Positions 54,593-63,846 of a stretch of 64,000 nucleotides of DNA are shown piece by piece. Position 1 is the first letter of the stretch, and every line of letters begins with the position of its first letter. The notes beneath the pieces were generated by a model. It saw only the letters and a list, made by a program, of their open reading frames with translations, ran no database searches and had not been told where the DNA came from. The DNA comes from Fischerella thermalis PCC 7521 (GTDB lineage Bacteria > Cyanobacteriota > Cyanobacteriia > Cyanobacteriales > Nostocaceae), in assembly GCF_000317225.1 (NCBI RefSeq), contig NZ_AJLL01000005.1, forward strand, positions 124,001 to 188,000, read 5' to 3'. A program made the position numbers and the translations under genes.

Positions 54593-54721
54593 CAATTTGC
54601 AGTGTGTGTTCATTGACTACAAATATTAAATATAGTCCTGTAATGGGGTAGCCACGTCCCCCATTTTCTCTACACTCTCAGCTTCTGTGCAGTTAAAATC
54701 TTGAAGAAAGCAGAGCTTTCA

Positions 54722-55513
54722 CTAACCAATATGTCCAAAAACATAATCGGCTGTCCGTTCCTGCTTTGGACTACTAAAAACACTCTGTGTCGCCCCAAAT
54801 TCTACTAATTCACCCAAGTACATAAAAGCTGTGTAGTCAGAGATTCGTGCTGCTTGCTGCATACTGTGAGTGACGATGAGAATTGTTACTTGTTGCTTTA
54901 ACTGACCAATTAACTGTTCTATGCTAGAAGTTGCATTGGGATCGAGAGCAGAAGTTGGTTCATCAAAAAGAATCAGTTCTGGATTTGTTGCTAAAGCGCG
55001 AGCGATACACAAGCGCTGCTGCTGACCCCCTGAAAGGTTAAAAGCCATGTCCTTCAAACGGTCTTTGACTTCATCCCACAAAGCAGCATCCTGGAGGGCT
55101 TGCTCTACTCTTTCATCAATAATGCTTTGTTTTGATATACCCCTGACTCGCAAACCATAGGCGACATTTTCATAAATTGACTTAGGGAAGGGATTTGGTC
55201 TTTGAAATACCATACCAATCCGCATCCGCAACTCAATTGGGTCTACCTTCCGACTCAGAATATTAGTAGGAGCAGAGTCTAGTAAGATTGATCCTTCGTA
55301 GCGATTACCTGGATAGAGGTCATGCAGACGATTGAAACAGCGTAACAAGGTTGTTTTACCACAGCCAGATGGTCCAATCAATGCAGTAACTACATTCTTA
55401 GCTACAACCATGTTGACATCCTTTAACACATGGGTAGAACCGTAGTAGAAATTGAGCTGTTCGACCTTGGCTTTGGGTTGCAACGTTTGTAATTTATTGT
55501 TGCTTTCTACCAT
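54722..55513 (-). CDS. pstB: Phosphate ABC transporter ATPase
   Basis: The product has 263 residues. Walker [10 protein letters not shown] (about 42-50), Q-loop region [18 protein letters not shown], the signature [15 protein letters not shown] and Walker [14 protein letters not shown] are all intact, with the switch His in [13 protein letters not shown]. The YLGELVEFG motif near the C-terminus is typical of PstB. PstB powers uptake of inorganic phosphate through PstA/PstC. Its start (ATG 55513) overlaps the pstA stop by seven bases, indicating translational coupling. It is the last gene of the operon. No phoU lies nearby. Confidence 0.96.
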   Translation of the reverse strand: MVESNNKLQTLQPKAKVEQLNFYYGSTHVLKDVNMVVAKNVVTALIGPSGCGKTTLLRCFNRLHDLYPGNRYEGSILLDSAPTNILSRKVDPIELRMRIGMVFQRPNPFPKSIYENVAYGLRVRGISKQSIIDERVEQALQDAALWDEVKDRLKDMAFNLSGGQQQRLCIARALATNPELILFDEPTSALDPNATSSIEQLIGQLKQQVTILIVTHSMQQAARISDYTAFMYLGELVEFGATQSVFSSPKQERTADYVFGHIG

Positions 55514-56430
55514 TTAATACCTCTACGAAAACGATAGCGTAAATAGATAGCAATTCCATTCATGACCAGAGTCATGGCAATGAGTATGACGCCTGCTGCG
55601 GCTGCATTAAATTGAAATTCTGGCTCAGGACGGGATACCCAGTTGAACATTTGGATGGGCATTACTGTAAAAGGCGCTTGCAACCATTTAAGGGAGATAA
55701 AAGGAAACTGGCTTTTTATGGGAGGCTCTGGTAAAAAGGCGATAAAAGTGAGAGCGCCAATCGTGATCAGGGGAGCAGTTTCGCCGATCGCTCTGGCTAG
55801 GGCGATAATCACTCCTGTTAAAATGCCACTCATGGAATAGGGTAATGTATGATCCCAGATCATTTGCCATTTGGTTGTTCCCAATGCATAGGCTGCTTCG
55901 CGAATACTATTGGGAATAGCTCGCAGAGACTCGCGGGTTGTAACTATAACAACTGGCAATACTAATAAAGCTAGAGTTAAACCTGCTGTGAGAATACTTT
56001 CGCCCAATTTTAACTGCTCTGCAAATAAGCCTAGTGCCAATAGACCGTAGATAATTGAAGGTACACCGGCAAGGTTAGTTACATTAACTTCAATGAGTGC
56101 AGACAACCAGTTTTTCGGTGCGTATTCTTCCAAGTAAATCCCTGAGGCGACACCGAGTGGGACTGCAGCCACAAGAGTTACCAGCATAACTAGGCTTGTT
56201 CCTACCCAAGCAGATAGGATTCCAGCTTCTTCGGGATCACGACCAGGAAAAGAAGTAAAAAATTGCCAGTTCAGACGGGGTGTGCCATCTAGTGCTAAAC
56301 GAATGATTAATGCTAACAGAGTAATAATTGCTACGAGAATTGTTAACAAGCCAATAATAGCAAATATAGCATCTAGCAATTTGCGCCAAGAAATATTAGC
56401 TCGGAGTTCCTGTAGATTTTCTCCTGACAT
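55507..56430 (-). CDS. pstA: Phosphate ABC transporter permease PstA
   Basis: The product has 307 residues and about six membrane helices. The permease EAA-type loop [20 protein letters not shown] (about 182-201) contacts Pst[21 protein letters not shown] and the Leu/Gly-rich helices before it are typical of PstA. A short extra loop, [20 protein letters not shown] (about 232-251), lies between the last helices, also common in this family. It follows pstC with one base between and overlaps pstB. Confidence 0.95.
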   Translation of the reverse strand: MSGENLQELRANISWRKLLDAIFAIIGLLTILVAIITLLALIIRLALDGTPRLNWQFFTSFPGRDPEEAGILSAWVGTSLVMLVTLVAAVPLGVASGIYLEEYAPKNWLSALIEVNVTNLAGVPSIIYGLLALGLFAEQLKLGESILTAGLTLALLVLPVVIVTTRESLRAIPNSIREAAYALGTTKWQMIWDHTLPYSMSGILTGVIIALARAIGETAPLITIGALTFIAFLPEPPIKSQFPFISLKWLQAPFTVMPIQMFNWVSRPEPEFQFNAAAAGVILIAMTLVMNGIAIYLRYRFRRGIKW

Positions 56431-56431
56431 A

Positions 56432-57367
56432 CTAGTAAATTTCCCGATAGCGTTTGCTCAGAAAGTATCCAATGATATTGAAAACTAGTGTCATCAACAC
56501 TAAAGTCAGTCCGGCGGCGAATATTGTTTGATACTCAAGGCTACCATATGGTAAGTCTCCTAAGCTAACCTGCACAATGTAAGCGGTGATTGTGGCTGCT
56601 TCATCCATTGGGTTCCAGGTTAAATTTGGTTGGAGTCCCGCGGCGATCGCAACGATCATTGTTTCCCCAACCGCACGAGATATACCTAAAATATAGGCTG
56701 CAAATATTCCAGAAATGGCAGATGGATATACTACTCGCCAAGCTGTTTGCAAGCGTGTTGCCCCCATCGCATAGGAACCTTCTCGTATGTGCAGAGGAAC
56801 TGACCGCATTGCGTCTTCACTAATAGAACTAACTAAAGGCAGAATCATTATACCCATGACCAATCCGGCGCTCAACATATTAAACCCAGGTAAGTCAGGT
56901 AGAACTGTTTGCAAAAGTGGGGTAACGAATAAAAGCGCAAAATAGCCGTAAACTACTGTCGGAATACCTGCTAACAATTCTAAAAAAGGCTTAACCACCT
57001 CTCGCAGTCTGGGATTAGCAAATTCACTGAGATACATCGCCGTGATTGTGCCCATTGGTACTGATACTAACAAAGCAATGGTGGTTGTTACCAAAGTTCC
57101 AGAAACTAGGGGCAAAATCCCGTAGTGGGCGTCAGCAAACAAAGGCGACCATTGAGTATCTGTGAGAAATTCCTTAAGAGAAACTTTGCCAAAGAATTCT
57201 ACAGATTCGTATACCAACAGAACAATAATGGCAATAGTTGTGGCTACTGAAGAAAAAGCTGCAAGAAATAACAGGAACTCTATCACCCGTTCTCGCAAAT
57301 CCCTTACTAACTTTGGGGATATAGAAACATTTTTTAGCGTTTCAGTTTGCTGCTGCATGGAAAACAA
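56432..57367 (-). CDS. pstC: Phosphate ABC transporter permease PstC
   Basis: The product has 311 residues and about six membrane helices. FFGKVSLKEFLTDTQWSPLF (about 58-77) and the preceding long helix mark PstC. REGSYAMGATRLQTAWRVVY is the EAA-type coupling loop, and ISRAVGETMIVAIAAG the conserved closing helix. It pairs with PstA to form the channel. ATG 57367 lies 82 bases after the pstS stop, with a perfect hairpin in that gap. Confidence 0.95.
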   Translation of the reverse strand: MFSMQQQTETLKNVSISPKLVRDLRERVIEFLLFLAAFSSVATTIAIIVLLVYESVEFFGKVSLKEFLTDTQWSPLFADAHYGILPLVSGTLVTTTIALLVSVPMGTITAMYLSEFANPRLREVVKPFLELLAGIPTVVYGYFALLFVTPLLQTVLPDLPGFNMLSAGLVMGIMILPLVSSISEDAMRSVPLHIREGSYAMGATRLQTAWRVVYPSAISGIFAAYILGISRAVGETMIVAIAAGLQPNLTWNPMDEAATITAYIVQVSLGDLPYGSLEYQTIFAAGLTLVLMTLVFNIIGYFLSKRYREIY

Positions 57368-57388
57368 TATTTTGCATTTAACTGCTTG

Positions 57389-57414
57389 TAGAGACGCGAT
57401 TTATCGCGTCTCTA
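57389..57414. repeat. Perfect palindromic hairpin between pstS and pstC
   Basis: tagagacgcgat and its exact complement enclose tt. The 12-bp stem lies in the only sizeable gap of the pst operon. It shares tagagacg/cgtctcta with the palindrome at 12646-12674. A 3'-end stabiliser for the pstS message, giving more binding protein than permease, is a possible role. Confidence 0.75.
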
Positions 57415-57449
57415 TATATTTTTAGATATTTAACTCACGGCAAAATTTT

Positions 57450-58481
57450 TTATTGTTGTGCTTCCCGCTGTAGAAGTTGTTCAATCCGCAATCCTACAGC
57501 TTCTTTACCAGCAAAGACTGTTCCCAGTTTGGGTTTTTGAAAATGGCTGAGTGCTAAATTGTAAGCTGAGGATGGTAAAGGTATGTATCTTACTTCTTTT
57601 GCGTATTTAGCACCGTTTTTGAGGTAAAAATTCACGAAATCCTTGACTTCTTTACGCTGTGCTGACTTTGCGTTGACGTAAATGAAGATAGGGCGGGATA
57701 AAGGTTGGTAACTTCCGTTCAACACTGCTTGTTCAGAAGGTGCTACTGTAGCCTTACCGTTATTAATTGCCACCGCCTTCAAACGATTCTTGTTTGGAAC
57801 ATAATAGGCATAGCCAAAGTAGCCAAGGGCATTTTTGTCACGGCTTACCCCTTGAACTAGTACGTTGTCGTCCTCGCTGGGAGTGTAGTCGGTACGGCTA
57901 GCCTTGGATTTACCAACAATGGCTTCGGTGAAGTAGTCAAATGTACCAGAATCTGGTCCTGGACCATAAAGCTTGAGGGGAGCATTGGGAAATCCTTGGC
58001 GGACTTGATTCCAATTTTTAATTTTGCCTTGGGCTGCTGGTTCCCAGATTTTTTTCAATTCAGCCACAGTTAAGCTTTTTGCCCAAGTGTTTGCAGGGTT
58101 GACAACTACTGTTAAAGCATCGTAAGCAACTGGCAGTTCAATATACTTAATACCAGCACTATTACAAGCTTGCATTTCTTTAGCAAGGATGGGTCGGGAA
58201 GCATTAGAAATGTCAGTTTGACCAGAACAGAACTTTTTAAAACCGCCTCCAGTTCCAGAAACACCAACTGTGACTTTTACTCTACCTCCTGTGTTTTTTT
58301 GAAAGTCTTCTGCAACGGCTTCAGTAATTGGATAGACTGTGCTAGAACCATCGATGGTGATTCTGTTTGTACCTTGAGACAGAACTGAAGGCATTGACAC
58401 AGCAAAAGTTGCTGTGGATAGTGCTAATGAAATCATCAAAGTGAAGCGGTTAAGCCCTAATCTTATTCCCTTGACCACCAT
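57450..58481 (-). CDS. pstS: Phosphate-binding protein PstS
   Basis: The product has 343 residues. An N-terminal signal region (about 1-36, ending VLSQG) precedes a type II binding-protein fold. ITIDGSSTVYPITEAVAEDF (about 40-59) holds the phosphate-binding Ser/Thr loop, VGVSGTGGGFKKFCSGQTDI and ISNASRPI the second loop, and GPGPDSGTFDYFTEAI the third. PstS delivers phosphate to PstCA in the periplasm. It starts at ATG 58481. It is the first gene of the operon; Pho-box-like repeats (CTTAACCT type) were looked for upstream but are not clear. Confidence 0.95.
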   Translation of the reverse strand: MVVKGIRLGLNRFTLMISLALSTATFAVSMPSVLSQGTNRITIDGSSTVYPITEAVAEDFQKNTGGRVKVTVGVSGTGGGFKKFCSGQTDISNASRPILAKEMQACNSAGIKYIELPVAYDALTVVVNPANTWAKSLTVAELKKIWEPAAQGKIKNWNQVRQGFPNAPLKLYGPGPDSGTFDYFTEAIVGKSKASRTDYTPSEDDNVLVQGVSRDKNALGYFGYAYYVPNKNRLKAVAINNGKATVAPSEQAVLNGSYQPLSRPIFIYVNAKSAQRKEVKDFVNFYLKNGAKYAKEVRYIPLPSSAYNLALSHFQKPKLGTVFAGKEAVGLRIEQLLQREAQQ

Positions 58482-59018
58482 AAAGTTTACTCCGTGACGC
58501 TAAACTAATGATTTTTAAAAGTTGAGTTTTTGTAACTAACCGACACTCAAAAGTAGTGGGAATTTTGATTTGCTTGGTTTTATCTACTGCTCTTGAGTTA
58601 CGGCTTGGGCGATCGCTGCAACAAAATAGTCCAAATACAACAGCATCTGTCATTACTGAAGAAGTAGTTACACTGCTTAAATCAGTGACATAAAATTTAA
58701 ACATCCTGGCAATAAAACGACAGATTTGTGTTGAAATCTAGACCTGTAAATAAAACTACATTCTTTGCAGTTAAGAACAGTTTATGAATTAATTAATTAA
58801 TCGATAAAAAATAGTTAAATTTTTATCTTCAAAATATCTTTATTTAGAAAAAATCAAGTTAATATGTGGCTATAAATAGAATTTATTTTTTGAATTTATA
58901 AAAGCAAATATAGTAATCTGATTTGATGAATGAATTTACTTGCGGAGGCAGGCAAGAGGAAATAGAAAATAGGCAAGAGGAAAGAAGGAATTTTTTTCAA
59001 AAACCAAATAGGAATCCC
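58482..59018. other. Upstream region of pstS
   Basis: Contains the pst promoter region and AT-rich sequence (attaattaattaatcg near 58790). No convincing tandem PhoB-type boxes and no gene are seen. Confidence 0.4.
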
Positions 59019-59126
59019 ATATAGCAATCCTAATTGAGTTGTGAGAAAATACGGAACCCCAGATCCCCAACAACTCTTGCGAAGTCGGGGATCTCACTTC
59101 TCACAAATGATTTGGAATTGCTATAT
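59019..59126. mobile_element. MITE-like element, family C (108 bp)
   Basis: The ends atatagcaatcctaattgag and the inverse atatagcaattccaaatcat extend to 29-bp imperfect inverted repeats ending gtgagaa (24 of 29 match). A second nested stem pairs agatcccc with ggggatct. It encodes no protein. Confidence 0.65.
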
Positions 59127-59199
59127 TTAGTTAAGAAAATAGTAGTTAGGTTGCATTGAGTGACAACGAAAGCTACGCCCACTACTAACTACTAACCAA

Positions 59200-61299
59200 T
59201 CACATCCCATTCCCAATTAAAATAAATCCTGCCCAGTAGTAGGGATGGTCGTAAATGCCATTGAGTAGTGATAATTGGGCTTTTTGTAAAGCTGCAACTT
59301 TGCTGAGTTTATCTTGTTGGAGTGCGGCGTAGAAAGCATTCATCAGTGCTTGTGTACCGTCATCAGAAACTTGCCATAAAGAAGCGATCGCAGCTTTTGC
59401 ACCCGCCTCTTGCATAACATAGCCAAATCCCAAAATCTCTATACCATCACCTAAGTGTCCTCCTAACCCAGTTTCGCAGGCGCTCAATACTACTAAATCA
59501 GTGTTAGAAAGATTCCAAAATCGTAAATCCCGAAAACTAGCTACATCACCGTCACCAAACAAAATAAAAGATTCATCCGGCGCACCTGGAACAAAAGCAG
59601 CATGGGTGGCAAAATGAAGGATAGGGAAATTACTCATCACCTTTACAGTTTCTTGTTTAGTAAATTCTGAATTAATCAGCTTTGCTGAACCAGGAAACGC
59701 TGAGGTGACATTTTCTACTTCCTTCGCCGCAAAAGGTAGTCCACCCAACTTAAAGGTACGCTTACCAACCTTAATATCGTAATTCCCTCGTGTAAAAGCA
59801 CCTGCCAATATCTTCAAATTCCGTGGACGTTCTTGTAAATCGGTGAGACTAAGAGCAGTAATATTATTTACCCGATAATTTTGTACCAACCACTCTTGGC
59901 CATTATAAAGGGCTGCCAGGGGTATGTAGCGTAACTGTCCATCTGGTGCATATATAATGGTTTTCGTATTTGCTTCCTTCAGAGCAGGTTCCATTGGTTG
60001 AATTAACCAACTATAAAGTTTCTGTCCTGGTTTTTTCGCATCGTTTGGTGGATTCTCTAAAGCTTTGCGGAATTCCTCAATTGCCCGGTATAATTCTTGA
60101 CGTTTCACAACCACAGAACGACGGATTGGGGGTGTATAAGGGGTAACTAACACTAGCTCCAAGCGGTCTTCTAGAATTAGGGGATAGAGCAAAACCGCAT
60201 TTATATCCAGTTGCTTAATAAAGTCTTGCAGGCGTCTGAGTATTTTAGGATTGAGATTTTCACCACCAGTAGCCCGGTTGAGTTCTTGGACATGAGCCAT
60301 GACTTCTGGACTGTCACTAAATGCTAAGAATTCTTTTAAGGTTTCTCTTTGAGCAGCTTCCAATTCTTGTCTGCGTGTCTCTTGTTGAGGTGTGCGGTCT
60401 TTTTCGGGAATCTTTTGCAATTCACTGAGTTCTTTACCCTGTTTGACTACTAGAGAAATTTCATTGTTAAATTTATCTACAACTTGCTTTTCTGGTTGCA
60501 GATATTCTACGCCCTGGGGTGTTTTGGCTTTGTCTCGGACATTATTCAGATAACCATCTAGTTCTTGGACTTTGAGCGAGTCAATAGCTACTTGTGCTTC
60601 CACTATACGGTTTTGCTTGAGTAACAAATCAGCTAGATGGCGATAGGTATTTTTTAACCTGCTTGTATACAACTGCTGAATTTGTTTTGGTGGCGATGGT
60701 TGGGAATCTAGTTCCATTCCCTCCAAAGCATTAATTGCTTGCTTGTAAAAAGCGATCGCTAACTCAGGCTTTTGTTGTGCTTCTAAAAGAGAAGCTATTT
60801 GGTGCAGAATTTCTGCTTGGGCTTGCATGTTATTGGTTTCTTTACCCATTACCAAAGCTTGTTGATAAAGCTCCTGTGCTTTCCCATAAACTCCAGTTTT
60901 GTAATAAATTACACCTATATGACTGAAAATTTCCATTTCCTCAGTCTTGTTATCAGTTTCTTTAGCAATAATCAAGGCTTGCTGATAATGATCTAAGGCT
61001 TTGGGGTAATCGCGTAATTTCTCGTAAGTCTCTGCGATATATTTGAGAGTCGTTATTTCGCCTTGACGCTGCTCAGTTGCTTTAAAAATATCTAACGCCT
61101 GTGTAAAAGTTGCTAAAGCTTGACTTAACTTACCTTGATTGAACTGTTGCAGTCCCTGTTGTTGTAACTGCAAAGCCTCTTTTGTACGACGTTGTGTTGA
61201 TGTATCTGTTGTCGGAGACTGAGGAGCCAGGATATCACACGAAACCAGGAAAGTCAGGCAAAGTATGATCAGGACGAGACGTTGGAGAAGGTAAAGCAT
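59200..61299 (-). CDS. TPR-CHAT lipoprotein
   Basis: The product has 699 residues. The lipobox LVSC (Cys21) anchors it to a membrane. TPR units follow (about 42-200; ALQLQQQGLQQFNQGKLSQA, YEKLRDYPKALDHYQQAL), then a charged coiled region (about 225-330). The C-terminal CHAT domain (about 430-699) is a caspase-like fold with the His in ILHFATHAAF and the Cys in VLSACETGLGG, and the closing SLWQVSDDGTQALMNAFY. CHAT proteins can be proteases in bacterial signalling or defence, often cutting a partner encoded nearby. Here no obvious partner is adjacent. Similar secreted TPR-CHAT proteins are numerous in cyanobacteria. Confidence 0.92.
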   Translation of the reverse strand: MLYLLQRLVLIILCLTFLVSCDILAPQSPTTDTSTQRRTKEALQLQQQGLQQFNQGKLSQALATFTQALDIFKATEQRQGEITTLKYIAETYEKLRDYPKALDHYQQALIIAKETDNKTEEMEIFSHIGVIYYKTGVYGKAQELYQQALVMGKETNNMQAQAEILHQIASLLEAQQKPELAIAFYKQAINALEGMELDSQPSPPKQIQQLYTSRLKNTYRHLADLLLKQNRIVEAQVAIDSLKVQELDGYLNNVRDKAKTPQGVEYLQPEKQVVDKFNNEISLVVKQGKELSELQKIPEKDRTPQQETRRQELEAAQRETLKEFLAFSDSPEVMAHVQELNRATGGENLNPKILRRLQDFIKQLDINAVLLYPLILEDRLELVLVTPYTPPIRRSVVVKRQELYRAIEEFRKALENPPNDAKKPGQKLYSWLIQPMEPALKEANTKTIIYAPDGQLRYIPLAALYNGQEWLVQNYRVNNITALSLTDLQERPRNLKILAGAFTRGNYDIKVGKRTFKLGGLPFAAKEVENVTSAFPGSAKLINSEFTKQETVKVMSNFPILHFATHAAFVPGAPDESFILFGDGDVASFRDLRFWNLSNTDLVVLSACETGLGGHLGDGIEILGFGYVMQEAGAKAAIASLWQVSDDGTQALMNAFYAALQQDKLSKVAALQKAQLSLLNGIYDHPYYWAGFILIGNGM

Positions 61300-61749
61300 T
61301 AGTAAGCTCTCCAGTTAATAGGAGTGCTGATGATTTATTCAGTTATATATCCTTATTTTTCGGAATCTCAATGGGATTCACACAAAAACATTACCCAGTA
61401 TTGCACAATGGCACTTTACCATTACAGCCAGCAAGTACGCAATAATAGACCTCTTGCAAAAGTCGCTTTTGCAAGACTCAGGTAAAGAGGAAAGGTTAAA
61501 GGGTAATGGTTAATGACCAACACCGAAGCATAATACTGTAAGCAATTAGCCGAACTTGAGCTTACTTGAGCTAAATACTCTGGAAATTTATTTATTGGCG
61601 GACGAAAAACTAGGTGCAAGATCTAAGTCTACGCCTTTAATCTTTTCCCCAACTTTTAATTACCATTACACAATTAATTACATATTTTCAAGCTGTTCCC
61701 TATTACCTATTGTCTGTCTCTACGAATGAATTTAATTTTGCCTAAGCAC
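61300..61749. other. Repeat-rich intergenic region
   Basis: Holds a perfect stem-loop tcttgcaaaag-tcg-cttttgcaaga (61452-61476), a partial family B end (gtaagcaattagccgaacttga, about 61539-61560), and a repeat unit with ggcggacgaaaaact (61572-61620) shared with 26947-26997. The open frame covering 61422-61619 is repeat-derived and not credible as a gene. Confidence 0.55.
61452..61476. repeat. Perfect stem-loop, 11-bp stem
   Basis: tcttgcaaaag and its complement enclose tcg. It lies downstream of the wall-peptidase gene (about 270 bases) and upstream of the CHAT gene. There is no T run. Confidence 0.6.
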
Positions 61750-62829
61750 TTAATAACCATCCACTGACCAATGGGGAGGGTCATTACTCAGTTTATATAC
61801 ACCGTAAGATTCGCCCACTTTCCATAAAATTTTATTCAAAGCAGCATTACAAGGTTCACCAACGCTAACCATTCTGCCGTTTCTATCCCTAATATTAATT
61901 TTGCCATCCCAGGTTACATTCCAGTCAATTGCTAATCTTTGAATATGGCGAGAATTTAAAGATACAGGATTACCACCTACACCATAAGCCACTACCATCT
62001 CTTTAGCAGCTTGTATTGAGCCTGCATTGGTATAATGCACCCAATTAATATCAACTCCATTCATTGCTGGTACATATTGGGGGGATATTTCTTGGCGATT
62101 GATTCTAGCCGAATAATGCATTAGGTAAGCACGTTCTTTGGGACGATGGGTAGCAGTAACAATCACCTGACAGCCAGCATCAATCAATGCATTGTGAAAT
62201 GCTTCTACTTTTTCACGAAAAGGAGAAGCTAAATCAGCAATTAACTTACTTGTGGGAAAATAATCAACCCAATGGGAACCACTCAACCGAAATCTTTGTG
62301 TTTTTGCATAGGTATTAAATATATCCATTGCTTGGGTAAAGTTTGTCCCCAGTTTTTGTTTAGTGGTATCACTCAAAGCTTGTTCTAATTCACCACGTAG
62401 ACGTACATCTCTTTTTTTATATGCTTCAGTTAATCCTTTGGTACTTGTATTACCAAAATCACCATCTACTGTTAATGGAGGATTGAGTTGTGCTACCTGA
62501 TTTAAACACTTTTGTAAATCCTTAACTTCTGTCTCACTAAAACCTAAATAATTCAGCAATGTACTAGCTGAAAGGTTAGGAATTTTAGCGATAAAACCTT
62601 GAGTAATGGCTTTACTATATGTGCCGTTACCAACAATTCCATCGGCTTCTAAGCCATTTCTTTGTTGATAAATTCGAGTAGCTTCGTCAGTGATTTTATC
62701 AAAGTCACCATCAACAGTTTGAATCGGATATTCAGCTTCTTTTAAAAAACTTTGCCACGCACTCACATAAATTCCATTAGAACCAATTTTGAGAACTGGT
62801 AATTTCAGTACAGAGATGTTAAAAGCCAT
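61750..62829 (-). CDS. Peptidoglycan-binding protein with M15-like peptidase domain
   Basis: The product has 359 residues from ATG 62829, which has an excellent ribosome-binding site (gaggagaaattt); the frame upstream of it is repeat-derived. A PG_binding_1-type module (about 14-75; VDGDFDKITDEATRIYQQRN, DGIVGNGTYSKAI) is followed by a second (about 100-145). The C-terminal region has VTATHRPKERAYLMHYSARI, SRHIQRLAIDWNV and PPHWSVDGY, a pattern of zinc ligands (His, Asp, His) like that of M15/VanY-type or endolysin peptidases, which cut peptide bridges of the wall. No signal peptide is seen. It sits 75 bases after an amidase gene with an almost identical leader. Confidence 0.75.
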   Translation of the reverse strand: MAFNISVLKLPVLKIGSNGIYVSAWQSFLKEAEYPIQTVDGDFDKITDEATRIYQQRNGLEADGIVGNGTYSKAITQGFIAKIPNLSASTLLNYLGFSETEVKDLQKCLNQVAQLNPPLTVDGDFGNTSTKGLTEAYKKRDVRLRGELEQALSDTTKQKLGTNFTQAMDIFNTYAKTQRFRLSGSHWVDYFPTSKLIADLASPFREKVEAFHNALIDAGCQVIVTATHRPKERAYLMHYSARINRQEISPQYVPAMNGVDINWVHYTNAGSIQAAKEMVVAYGVGGNPVSLNSRHIQRLAIDWNVTWDGKINIRDRNGRMVSVGEPCNAALNKILWKVGESYGVYKLSNDPPHWSVDGY

Positions 62830-62904
62830 AAATTTCTCCTCAAGTGTTGTTTGTCGGTTGAAATAATCATCAACCAACAAACAACCAACAACAAAAGACA
62901 TCTA

Positions 62905-63846
62905 TTAACCAATTAATTTCTGCCAAGTAATAGGTCCAACAATTCCATCAGCAGTTAAACCATTTTGTTGCTGAAATCTCTTCATTGCTGCTTCTGTTTG
63001 TGGTCCATAAACGCCGTCAATTTCCACACCCAAGCGGAATTGCAGGTATCTGACAACTATACCACCTGCATGATTTACTCTAATAACTCGTTTCGCTAAA
63101 ATTTGATTAATTGCATTCCAGGTAGTGTCTCCAGCAATTCCCGTTTGTTGAATACCAGTTATACTTTGAAATTTTTCTATTGCCGATTTGGTTGTAGCAC
63201 CATTAATGCCATCTTCTAACAGAGACCTACCATTTTTATCGGTAATTTTAAGTCGATTTAAAGCTTTTTGCAATCTCTGGATGGTTGTATCTGGATTGTC
63301 TTCTTCATCGGCAACGGGAGTTACAGCTGCGGTAGGTAATTTACCAGTTAAACCTTTGACGATCGCATTCGCCATTGCCTCTGGATTATACAGATTCATG
63401 TCTTTTTGCGAATCGATAAAGCAACATTCTATTAAAATCGCAACCATGTTTGTATTCTTAAGGACAAATAGATGACTACCATTCTTCACACCGCGATTAA
63501 AAAAGCCTAATTTCACAATTTCATCTAATACTGGTTTGGCAAATTTTCTACCTGTATCGCTAATTGCAAATACTTCTGTACCATTTGCTTGGCGGTTAAA
63601 GGCATTAAAATGAATGGATACAAAAAGTTCTACTTCACTAGCATTTGCTGTCGCGCATCTTTTCCTCAGCGACTCTCCTACTGTTGAGGCTCTGTCTGGC
63701 TTACAATCTACAACTTGATGCCCTAAAGCTCTTAGCTTAGATATAACTCTGTTGCCTACATCTAAGGTCAAATTATCCTCAATCTTAATTCCTCTTGCAC
63801 CAGTATCAGGTGGGCAATTATGCCCGATATCTATCCCAAATTTCAT
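62905..63846 (-). CDS. AmiC-type N-acetylmuramoyl-L-alanine amidase with peptidoglycan-binding domains
   Basis: The product has 313 residues. The amidase_3 domain (about 1-170) shows zinc-ligand His in GIDIGHNCPPDTG, Glu in GIKIEDNLTLDV, His in LFVSIHFNAFN and the catalytic Glu in AILIECCFID. Two PG-binding modules follow: about 187-245 (DGINGATTKSAIEKFQ) and 255-313 (VDGVYGPQTEAAMKRFQQQN, DGIVGPITWQKLIG). No signal peptide is seen, so export or lysis would need another factor. The leader (gaggagaaacaa before ATG 63846) resembles that of the downstream peptidase gene, pointing to a two-gene operon cutting glycan-peptide and peptide bonds together. Confidence 0.88.
   Translation of the reverse strand: MKFGIDIGHNCPPDTGARGIKIEDNLTLDVGNRVISKLRALGHQVVDCKPDRASTVGESLRKRCATANASEVELFVSIHFNAFNRQANGTEVFAISDTGRKFAKPVLDEIVKLGFFNRGVKNGSHLFVLKNTNMVAILIECCFIDSQKDMNLYNPEAMANAIVKGLTGKLPTAAVTPVADEEDNPDTTIQRLQKALNRLKITDKNGRSLLEDGINGATTKSAIEKFQSITGIQQTGIAGDTTWNAINQILAKRVIRVNHAGGIVVRYLQFRLGVEIDGVYGPQTEAAMKRFQQQNGLTADGIVGPITWQKLIG

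Noticed and set aside
58482-58850. Pho-box upstream of pstS
   Set aside because: A few ttaa-containing words occur, but no in-register tandem 8-mers could be established by eye.
61422-61619. 65-codon minus-strand frame as a gene
   Set aside because: It runs through a stem-loop, a family B end and another repeat, and its translation has no recognisable features.
61750-63846. Wall-hydrolase pair as proof of a prophage
   Set aside because: No capsid, tail, terminase, integrase or holin gene is visible in the window; amidase and M15-like genes also occur outside phages.
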